Positions 1 to 5,101 of a stretch of 5,101 nucleotides of DNA are shown here, in pieces. This DNA is from Balneolaceae bacterium (GTDB lineage: Bacteria; Bacteroidota; Rhodothermia; Balneolales; Balneolaceae). A model generated the notes under the pieces. It saw nothing but the letters and a program-made list of their open reading frames with translations, did no database searches and was not told the origin of the DNA. Position 1 is the stretch's first letter; the number at the start of each line of letters is the position of its first letter. The stretch spans positions 1 to 5,101 of the forward strand of contig SKRK01000278.1 of NCBI GenBank assembly GCA_007118525.1. Direction: 5' to 3'. A program made the translations under genes and the position numbers.

Positions 1-470
1 ACCGCGCCGGTTCCAATAAAGAAACTCTGCATTGCAAAACCCTTGGTGCGCTGCTCGGAAGGAAGCATATCGCCAACATAAGCCCTGAATGGCTCCATTG
101 ATATGTTGATTGAAGCATCCAGAATCCAAAGCATTCCGGCAGCCACCCAAAGTACCGGTGAATTGGGCATCACGACAAGCGCTGCTGATGCAAAAATAGC
201 ACCCCATAAAAAATAGGGCCGTCTTCGTCCAAGCCGTGTCCAGGTCCTGTCGCTGAAATAGCCGACAATTGGCTGAATGACCAGGCCGGTTACCGGGGCA
301 GCCAGCCAAAGAATGGGTATCAGGTCCACCTCAGCCCCAAGTGTTTCAAAAATCCGGCTTACATTAGCATTCTGCAGCGCAAACCCGAATTGAATACCCA
401 AAAAGCCGAAACTCATATTCCAGATTTGCCAAAAACTAAGTTTCGGCCGTGGCTTTGGTGTGATACTCAT
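1..470 (-). CDS. SLC45/GPH-type MFS sugar transporter, N-terminal part (runs off window)
   Basis: This is the first 156 codons of an inner-membrane sugar transporter of the major facilitator superfamily; the rest lies beyond the left edge. The start is the ATG complementary to 468-470, with an AGGGGA ribosome site 7 bases upstream. Visible features are a hydrophobic first helix beginning at about residue 16 with the segment SFGFLGIQFGFALQNANVSR (residues 20-39), a second helix at about 50-70, and the loop-2/3 motif GYFSDRTWTRLGRRRPYF (70-87), an MFS motif-A variant rich in Arg. Further helices lie at about 88-101 and 105-123, followed by MEPFRAYVGDMLP (125-137). The NAN-R and SDR-GRRRP signatures are typical of SLC45-like sucrose/maltose proton symporters and of Bacteroidota transporters found beside maltose-use genes. 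It follows the amylase gene by 33 bases, so co-transcription and uptake of amylase products (maltose or malto-oligosaccharides) is likely. The exact substrate is inferred from context. No frameshift is seen in the visible part. Confidence 0.88.
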   Translation of the reverse strand, partial: MSITPKPRPKLSFWQIWNMSFGFLGIQFGFALQNANVSRIFETLGAEVDLIPILWLAAPVTGLVIQPIVGYFSDRTWTRLGRRRPYFLWGAIFASAALVVMPNSPVLWVAAGMLWILDASINISMEPFRAYVGDMLPSEQRTKGFAMQSFFIGTGA

Positions 471-477
471 AAACTGT

Positions 478-483
478 TCCCCT
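478..483 (-). promoter_or_regulatory. Shine-Dalgarno site of the MFS transporter
   Basis: AGGGGA on the minus strand lies 7 bases before the ATG at 470. It is the clearest purine-rich ribosome site in the window and supports this start. The other genes here have weak or no such site, as is common in Bacteroidota. Confidence 0.6.
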
Positions 484-503
484 GTTGGTTAGGTGTGTTT
501 GTT

Positions 504-1895
504 TTAATGACTCATATAAACGCGTTCCAGTAGAAGATAACTATTTGCAGGCAGTGAATATGTTGCACCGATGGTCCTGGCGGTACCGTCAAAAACGTCA
601 ATCCAATCGCCCTGTTCTCCGGTTTCAAACGAAAATGTCTGATCCTGGTCCGAAAAATTGAGAATTACCATTACCTGTTCATGATGCCCTATACGCTGAT
701 AAGCAAAGATTGCGTCATCACTATCCGTTAAAAGCTTGATATAATCGCCGCCAATCTCCCCGTTAAACAGGGCCTGGTTGCGGGTATTCAAATCCAGAAG
801 GGTTGTATAAAAATCCTGGTATTTATAATCGCCCCATTCAATCTCATCCTTTTCGAAGAATTCGAGCTGTTTATCGAGTCCTGACTCCTGCCCGTTGTAG
901 ATCAGCGGCATGCCCCAAACTGTTGCGGCAAAAACTGCAAAGTTTTTGAAATTATCCCCGTAGAGTTCAGGATCGCTTCCTTTCCATGAATTCTCATCGT
1001 GGTTGGTGGTAAACACCATCCTGTAATCGCGTTTGTGAAACCGTTCAAAATTGCGTTCAAGGGCATCATCCAGGTCAGACAGTGTTGCGCTGCCCTCACC
1101 AACATCCCGCATGGTTTGGGCCAGATCCCATGTGTAACTCATGTCAAAAGCGCGGTGCAGTTCAGGCTCTTCAGCTTCAGCCAGCATAAATACGGGTTTG
1201 ATCATATCCAGGCGGTTTCGGGCTTCAATCCAAAAATCGGTAGGTAGCATATAGGCCACATCGGCACGAAATCCGTCAATATTATGCTCTTCCACCCAAT
1301 ACTCCATCGATTCAATCATGGCTTCCCACATGTCGCGGTTGTTAATATTGAGCTGTATCACATCCTCCCAGTCATCAACAGGAGGAAAGAAATTGCCATC
1401 CTCATCGGTTTCATAAAATTCCGGGTTTGTTTCCGTCCAAACGGCATCCCACGCCGTGTGGTTGGCTACCCAGTCGAGAATCACTTTCATACCCATATCC
1501 TGAGCGCTTTCAACAAGATTTCTAAAATCTTCTTTGGTGCCAAACTCGGGGTTGATGCCGGTATAATCCTGAACGCTGTAGTAGCTTCCCAAACTACCTT
1601 TTCGATTTTTTTCACCAATGGGATGAATAGGCATCAGCCATAAGATTTTTACCCCCATCTCATTTAGCCTGGGCAGATCTTCGGCAAAGGCGTTAAAAGT
1701 ACCCTCAGGAGAGTACTGACGAATATTGACCTCATAGATATTGGCGTTAATTGCCCATTCCGGCACCAGTGGACCTTCAAAATCTTGCGCCGTATAAGTG
1801 TGAGTGTGGTCGGATGAGCATCCCGTAAATATACCCAGAATGGTTATTAACAGGATAGAGCTGATGTAATTTCTGATGCTGGTTCTCTTCTTCAT
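504..1895 (-). CDS. GH13 alpha-amylase-family glycosyl hydrolase, lipoprotein
   Basis: A retaining alpha-glycosidase of family GH13, expected to cleave alpha-glucans or malto-oligosaccharides in the periplasm or at the cell surface. It is 463 residues, with a signal of MKKR followed by a hydrophobic stretch and a lipobox FTGC, giving lipidated Cys26. The catalytic (beta/alpha)8 barrel spans about 45-380 and holds the conserved GH13 regions: region I DWVANH (141-146), region II GFRADVAYM (208-216) with nucleophile Asp212, region III LAEAEE (238-243) with acid/base Glu240, and region IV TTNHDENSW (296-304) with His299 and Asp300. The barrel entry motif MPIHPIG (88-94) and NPEFGT (115-120) also fit. 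The insert between regions I and II is short, so domain B is small; a small C-terminal beta domain covers about 385-460. No carbohydrate-binding module is seen. The start ATG is kept because it alone gives the full lipoprotein signal; no strong ribosome site precedes it. It lies 33 bases upstream of the MFS gene. Whether it acts as an amylase, maltogenic enzyme or alpha-glucosidase cannot be read from the motifs. Confidence 0.93.
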   Translation of the reverse strand: MKKRTSIRNYISSILLITILGIFTGCSSDHTHTYTAQDFEGPLVPEWAINANIYEVNIRQYSPEGTFNAFAEDLPRLNEMGVKILWLMPIHPIGEKNRKGSLGSYYSVQDYTGINPEFGTKEDFRNLVESAQDMGMKVILDWVANHTAWDAVWTETNPEFYETDEDGNFFPPVDDWEDVIQLNINNRDMWEAMIESMEYWVEEHNIDGFRADVAYMLPTDFWIEARNRLDMIKPVFMLAEAEEPELHRAFDMSYTWDLAQTMRDVGEGSATLSDLDDALERNFERFHKRDYRMVFTTNHDENSWKGSDPELYGDNFKNFAVFAATVWGMPLIYNGQESGLDKQLEFFEKDEIEWGDYKYQDFYTTLLDLNTRNQALFNGEIGGDYIKLLTDSDDAIFAYQRIGHHEQVMVILNFSDQDQTFSFETGEQGDWIDVFDGTARTIGATYSLPANSYLLLERVYMSH

Positions 1896-1933
1896 TGTTT
1901 CAGATAAATTGATCTATTTTGCTGCAGTTGCAT
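1896..1933 (-). other. Leader between terminator and amylase start; promoter expected but not recognised
   Basis: This is the only room for a promoter of the amylase-transporter pair between the terminator hairpin and the amylase ATG. I find no Bacteroidota-type TAnnTTTG -7 box and no convincing sigma-70 pair on the minus strand. The stretch is AT-rich with one CTGCAG palindrome at its centre-left, which alone is not evidence for an operator. The promoter may overlap the hairpin, or the pair may depend partly on read-through. Confidence 0.25.
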
Positions 1934-1963
1934 AAAAAAAGCGTTAGAACATTAACGCTTTTT
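1934..1963 (-). terminator. Rho-independent terminator, potentially bidirectional
   Basis: The inverted repeat GCGTTA (1941-1946) / TAACGC (1953-1958) has a 6-base loop and is flanked by A7 (1934-1940) on one side and T5 (1959-1963) on the other, so the stem can extend to about 11 pairs. On the minus strand the stem is followed by seven T residues, the form of an intrinsic terminator. It begins 26 bases past the stop codon of the subunit-3 gene, so it probably ends the DUF1080-GMC-subunit 3 operon and separates it from the amylase unit. The run of T on the plus strand would allow it to act the other way too, though no plus-strand gene is seen. Confidence 0.8.
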
Positions 1964-1989
1964 CATGGATTTATGGTGAATTTATAAAA

Positions 1990-2562
1990 TTAAGTTGCCC
2001 AGGTTCTGCCCACTTCTTCTAATGGGATACAGGCCTGATATATTCCGGGTATATCTTCATATCGAAGTACTTGAGTTGCACCCGGTTCTGACGTAAAAAA
2101 CCCAATCATAGTGAGCTCCTTGAAGAGAAGGAAAAACTGCGGGCCCTCTAAGGGTTCACTCTCAATGGCCTCAACATTTTTTATGGATGCAAACTCAAAC
2201 ATCTCTTCACTTGTAAGGCGATCAAAGGATTTCCCGGTTTCAACTTCGCAGACTTCATTAAAGGAAGCCAAACCCTCTAAAAACAGTTCGCGCTGCTCTT
2301 CGGTGTAGATATCCTTGACCATGCTTTCAATAAACCCGGGAACTCCGGCATCGGTGGCTCCGGGAGTTTCGCCTGCAGGTATAATGGTTTCTGAAAGTGC
2401 CGTTACTATTGCAGCCTGCTTTGCATTAAACAAACTTGGTCGCCATATGTCTGTGGATGGGGTACAACCCTTCAAAACCCCCAAAATACTGGGTGCAAAT
2501 ACCACGCCGCCCATTAGCAGTGCCGTACGTTTAATCGCTTCTTTTCTGTCTATTCTTTCCAT
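1990..2562 (-). CDS. Gluconate 2-dehydrogenase subunit 3-family protein (small partner of the GMC enzyme)
   Basis: A 190-residue member of the Gluconate_2-dh3 family, the small (gamma) subunit of membrane-bound FAD sugar dehydrogenases, which helps export and mature the catalytic subunit. The N-terminus DRKEAIKRTALLMGG (5-19) is a Tat-like signal with Lys in place of the second Arg. A hydrophobic run follows to LKGC (30-33), a possible although imperfect lipobox with Cys33. Family hallmarks are ETIIPAGETPGATDAGVPGF (58-77), a helical middle, and the C-terminal segment FFLLFKELTMIGFFTSEPGA (143-162) followed by QVLRYEDIPGIYQACIPLEE (164-183). Length is normal for the family. The start lies 12 bases after the GMC stop codon, so the two are almost certainly co-transcribed and are expected to form a complex. 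It has no catalytic motif of its own. The export role comes from studied relatives such as the gamma subunit of FAD-glucose dehydrogenase, not from this sequence alone. Confidence 0.9.
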   Translation of the reverse strand: MERIDRKEAIKRTALLMGGVVFAPSILGVLKGCTPSTDIWRPSLFNAKQAAIVTALSETIIPAGETPGATDAGVPGFIESMVKDIYTEEQRELFLEGLASFNEVCEVETGKSFDRLTSEEMFEFASIKNVEAIESEPLEGPQFFLLFKELTMIGFFTSEPGATQVLRYEDIPGIYQACIPLEEVGRTWAT

Positions 2563-2574
2563 AATAATTAATAC

Positions 2575-4272
2575 TTATAGATTCCCTTTTTTTAATTCTT
2601 CTGCAGCATAGTTGGCTGCGCGAGCTGTAAATGCCATATATGTAAGTGATGGATTTTGACAGGCTGCCGATGTCATACAGGCGCCGTCTGTAACAAATAC
2701 GTTTTTACAGCTGTGCACCTGGTTCCACTTATTCAGAACAGAAGTTTTCGGATCGCGGCCCATTCTTGCGGTACCCATTTCATGGATCCCCAGACCCGGC
2801 CCGCCGGGATCATCAAATGTAGTTACATTTTTCATACCGGCTGCTTCCAGCATTTCAGCAGCATCATTTTTCATATCCTCACGCATTTTGAACTCATTCT
2901 CCTTGAATTCAACGTCAAAGACCAGTGTAGGCTGACCCCACTTGTCTCTCTTCTCATGATTCAGGTAGACACGGTTCGAGTGATCGGGCAGCATCTCACC
3001 GAAAGCGGTCATACCCATCGTCCACTTTCCGGGGGTTTGAATGAACTCTTTAAGCGGTTTACCGATAGCAAGCTCTCGAACCCCGCGCTGCCATCCCTGA
3101 CGGCTTGCCCCACCCTGGTAACCAAATCCCCTCAAATAGGGACGATCGTTACCATTCAGATTTCGAAATCGCGGAATATAGAATCCTGTTGGCCGGCGCC
3201 CCCAATAGTACCGGTCTTCAAAACCGTCATATTGACCGTTTGCCCCAACACGGAAATGATGGTCCATCACATTGTGGCCCAATTCACCAGAGTCATTACC
3301 TAAACCGTTTGGAAACCGGTCCGACCTTGAATTGAGCATAATCATTGTGGTGTTCATGCAGGAGGCGTTCAGAAAAATGATGTTTGCATAAAATTCATGC
3401 GTTTCCATTGTTTCGGCATCAATAACACGAACACCTGTAGCCTTACCTAACTCTTCATCATAGATCACAGAATCAACAATTGAGTGGGGTCGAAGCGTCA
3501 TATTTCCGGTAGCTTCTGCTGCGGGCAGTGTGGATGCATTGCTGCTGAAGTATGCACCATAAGGACAACCACGCATACAGAGATTCCTGTTCATACAACT
3601 GCCTCTTCCTTTATGCGCCTGTGAAAGATTTGCAACCCGGCCGATTGTTAAAACGCGGTTAAACTTTTCAGCCATCGATTCTTTTAAATGATCTTCAAGA
3701 CAGTTGAGATCCCAAGGCGGTAAAAATTCACTGTCGGGCAGCTGAGGAAGGCCCAAAGCCTGCCCACTGATACCTGCAAACCGTTCTACGTGAGAATACC
3801 AGGGAGCCAAATCATCGTATCGTACTGGCCAGTCAACCGCGACACCCTCTTTGGCATTGGCTTCAAAATCCATTGGAGATAATCGATAGCTGTGGCGGCC
3901 CCACATCAGGGATCGGCCACCCACGTGATAGCCCCGTATCCAGTCGAAACGCTTTACCTCTTCATAGGGCTGATCGGTATCCCTGACCCACCAGTGCTTG
4001 GTAGTCTGGCGAATGGTATAGCCGGTTCTCATCTGCTTCTGATAGTGCTCTGCCTCTTCAGGTGTTACCCTGTCGTTGTGTGAAATTTCCCAGGGTTTTT
4101 TAAACATTGTCGGGTAATCTTCAACATGCTTTACATTCCTTCCACGTTCAAGTACAAGTGTATTTAAACCGTTCTCAGTAAGCTCTTTAGCAGCCCATCC
4201 GCCGCTTATTCCGGTACCAACCACGATGGCATCATAGCTGTTATTTTTCTTAGCCTTTACATTTAAATTCAT
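2575..4272 (-). CDS. GMC-family FAD-dependent oxidoreductase (sugar/glycoside dehydrogenase-like, catalytic subunit)
   Basis: A 565-residue flavoprotein of the glucose-methanol-choline superfamily, expected to oxidise a sugar or glycoside hydroxyl with FAD. The Rossmann motif VGTGISGG (18-25) and Glu42 in VLERG bind FAD; the second FAD segment is GYHVGGRSLMWGRHSYR (114-130). The C-terminal domain has HEMGTARMG (497-505) and CQNPSLTYMAFTARAA (539-554), so His497 and Asn540 match the catalytic His/Asn pair of pyranose 2-oxidase and relatives. Cys226, Cys232 and Cys236 form C-x5-C-x3-C, the spacing recalled for the 3Fe-4S ligands of FAD-glucose dehydrogenase. The position of the flavin-linking His in pyranose oxidase (STHW) is here SLMW, so FAD is probably non-covalent. 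The N-terminus MNLNVKAKKNNSYD has no signal peptide; export would rely on the subunit-3 partner encoded 12 bases downstream. The gene starts 37 bases after the DUF1080 stop. The neighbouring 3-keto-glycoside hydrolase family gene suggests glucoside 3-dehydrogenase activity, which is inference; gluconate, sorbitol or glucose dehydrogenase are alternatives. Confidence 0.93.
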   Translation of the reverse strand: MNLNVKAKKNNSYDAIVVGTGISGGWAAKELTENGLNTLVLERGRNVKHVEDYPTMFKKPWEISHNDRVTPEEAEHYQKQMRTGYTIRQTTKHWWVRDTDQPYEEVKRFDWIRGYHVGGRSLMWGRHSYRLSPMDFEANAKEGVAVDWPVRYDDLAPWYSHVERFAGISGQALGLPQLPDSEFLPPWDLNCLEDHLKESMAEKFNRVLTIGRVANLSQAHKGRGSCMNRNLCMRGCPYGAYFSSNASTLPAAEATGNMTLRPHSIVDSVIYDEELGKATGVRVIDAETMETHEFYANIIFLNASCMNTTMIMLNSRSDRFPNGLGNDSGELGHNVMDHHFRVGANGQYDGFEDRYYWGRRPTGFYIPRFRNLNGNDRPYLRGFGYQGGASRQGWQRGVRELAIGKPLKEFIQTPGKWTMGMTAFGEMLPDHSNRVYLNHEKRDKWGQPTLVFDVEFKENEFKMREDMKNDAAEMLEAAGMKNVTTFDDPGGPGLGIHEMGTARMGRDPKTSVLNKWNQVHSCKNVFVTDGACMTSAACQNPSLTYMAFTARAANYAAEELKKGNL

Positions 4273-4309
4273 GCCTGCTTATTCTTAAAAGTTGTTGTTA
4301 CTGAATAGA

Positions 4310-5044
4310 TCAAAGCTCTTTTATTTTGATATTCCTGAATTTTACCACGTCTCCATGGTCCTGCAGACCAATATGCCCTTCCCTCATGGCACCAAACTCG
4401 GGATGCCCCACAAACTTACTGTTGCGTATCATCTCAAACCATTCAGGTGTCCAGCGCTCATATTCGAGGATTTTTTCACCGTTCTGCCAGTGTTCAATCT
4501 TTGGCCCGTCTGACACTATTTTAACAGAATTCCACTCGCCGTACGGTTTTGTGTTTTGAGGATCAGCCGGAATCAGATCATAGAGAGAGCCTGCTTTTCG
4601 GTTTCCAGCAATTCCCTGATCTGCATCGGGGTGATTTTCATTATCCAGAATTTGCATCTCAAGACCCGACCAATAGATCGCCTGTGTGGGCTGTTCAAGC
4701 ACATGATAAAAAATACCGCTGTTACCGGCTCTTTCAATATTCCATTCAATCTTAAAGATGTAATCGCCGAATTTCCTTTTGGTGATAATGTCCAGCCCGG
4801 AGCTCCAGCTTTCGGTTTGAGGCGGCCTGTAAACCAAGGCTTCATCCTCAATACGCCAGCCTTCATCGGGAAATGCGTCCATATTGTAGCCCCGCCAGTG
4901 TTCTGTGGAGCTGCCGTCAAAAAGTAACATCCAGCCCTCGGCTTTTTCTTCTTCTGTGAGCATGTTGTGTTGCTGAGCAAAAACTGTTTCAAAAAGACAA
5001 GCTATAATAAACAGAAAAGTTAAGTGAATTAAAATTTGTCGCAT
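4310..5044 (-). CDS. Secreted DUF1080 / 3-keto-disaccharide hydrolase-like protein
   Basis: A 244-residue exported protein of the DUF1080 family (Pfam PF06439, now named 3-keto-disaccharide hydrolase), a concanavalin/lectin-like beta-sandwich fold. Residues 1-23 are a signal peptide (MRQ, hydrophobic core LIHLTFLFIIACLF-type, cleavage after VFA at 23), with no lipobox, so the mature protein is probably free in the periplasm. Family hallmarks run through the whole chain: GWMLLFDGSSTEHWRGYN (37-54), the WNIERAGNSGIFYHV segment (101-115), GLEMQILDNENHPDA (127-141), AGSLYDLIPA (151-160), GEWNSVKIV (169-177), HWQNGEKILEYE (185-196) and GHIGLQDHGDVVKFRNIKIK (223-242). Length is that of a single-domain member, apparently complete. 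It is followed after 37 bases by the GMC oxidoreductase, and its ATG sits 8 bases after the end of a possible upstream gene. The pairing suggests it cleaves 3-keto-glycosides made by the GMC enzyme; this role is inferred from the family name and context, and many DUF1080 proteins are untested. Confidence 0.92.
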   Translation of the reverse strand: MRQILIHLTFLFIIACLFETVFAQQHNMLTEEEKAEGWMLLFDGSSTEHWRGYNMDAFPDEGWRIEDEALVYRPPQTESWSSGLDIITKRKFGDYIFKIEWNIERAGNSGIFYHVLEQPTQAIYWSGLEMQILDNENHPDADQGIAGNRKAGSLYDLIPADPQNTKPYGEWNSVKIVSDGPKIEHWQNGEKILEYERWTPEWFEMIRNSKFVGHPEFGAMREGHIGLQDHGDVVKFRNIKIKEL

Positions 5045-5052
5045 AATTTCAT

Positions 5053-5101
5053 TTATAAAGTTTTCATTTCAACGGGAGCCCAATTTACCGGACGATTTTC
5101 G
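5053..5101 (-). CDS. C-terminal tail of an unidentified upstream gene (partial)
   Basis: One minus-strand frame stays open from the right edge to a TAA at 5053-5055, giving the last 15 residues ENRPVNWAPVEMKTL. The other two frames stop sooner and look less protein-like. The stop lies 8 bases before the DUF1080 ATG, the tight spacing expected within an operon. Fifteen residues are too few to name a family; I do not recognise it. It could also be chance reading in an intergenic stretch. Confidence 0.5.
   Translation of the reverse strand, partial: ENRPVNWAPVEMKTL

Noticed and set aside
999..1643. Two plus-strand open frames opposite the GH13 gene
   Set aside because: Both overlap the conserved amylase catalytic regions on the other strand and show no domain or ribosome site.
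1918..1932. CTGCAG-centred near-palindrome upstream of the amylase as a possible LacI-type operator
   Set aside because: Only the six-base core is symmetric; the flanks (CAA on both sides) are repeated rather than inverted, so it does not support an operator.
2563..2574. Possible frameshift or fusion break between the GMC enzyme and subunit 3
   Set aside because: Both proteins are complete at their family ends, the GMC stop and the subunit-3 start are separated by 12 bases, and these families are normally separate proteins.
2656..3303. Plus-strand open frame of 215 codons opposite the GMC gene
   Set aside because: It lies wholly antisense to a gene with clear GMC motifs, has a Cys/His/Thr-rich low-meaning composition and no recognisable domain.
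4573..4992. Minus-strand open frame of 139 codons inside the DUF1080 gene
   Set aside because: It is an alternative frame of a gene whose in-frame translation matches DUF1080 throughout; the translation has no family features.
1..5101. CRISPR array, tRNA/rRNA, insertion sequence, or phage-like content
   Set aside because: No regularly spaced repeats, transposase or integrase motifs, terminal inverted repeats or structured RNA signatures were seen; nearly all bases are in ordinary metabolic genes.

Overview
The window reads as part of a carbohydrate-use locus from a Bacteroidota-type bacterium, possibly the related Balneolota/Rhodothermota group. The grounds are the family combination (a DUF1080 protein, a GMC oxidoreductase with a gluconate-2-dehydrogenase subunit-3 partner, a lipoprotein GH13 amylase and an SLC45-like sugar MFS transporter), the mostly weak Shine-Dalgarno sequences, the lipoprotein signals and the moderate GC content. 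The taxon is inferred from protein style, not shown.

Every supportable gene is on the minus strand, so transcription runs from high to low coordinates. In that order there are: the last 15 codons of an unidentified upstream gene (5101-5053); a secreted DUF1080 / 3-keto-disaccharide hydrolase-like protein (5044-4310); a GMC-family FAD oxidoreductase (4272-2575); its probable small partner, a gluconate 2-dehydrogenase subunit 3-like protein (2562-1990); a hairpin terminator (1963-1934); a GH13 alpha-amylase-family lipoprotein (1895-504); and the N-terminal 156 codons of an SLC45/GPH-type sugar transporter (470-1, cut by the window edge). The only gap near 100 bases is 1896-1989; all other gaps are 8-37 bases.

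The first block looks like one operon (gaps of 8, 37 and 12 bases). The most interesting reading is an envelope-located 'oxidise then cleave' route for glycosides. The GMC enzyme, carried out of the cytoplasm by the signal on subunit 3, would oxidise a sugar hydroxyl, plausibly C3 of a glycoside. The DUF1080 protein would then split the resulting 3-keto-glycoside. The GMC protein keeps a His/Asn catalytic pair and a Cys-x5-Cys-x3-Cys motif like the one that holds a 3Fe-4S cluster in FAD-dependent glucose dehydrogenase, so it looks like an electron-transferring dehydrogenase rather than an H2O2-forming oxidase. No cytochrome c gene is in view.

The second block (amylase plus transporter, 33-base gap) looks like conventional alpha-glucan or malto-oligosaccharide hydrolysis and uptake. 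The terminator between the blocks suggests separate transcription units, though the substrates may be related. Substrates and the link between the two blocks are inference.
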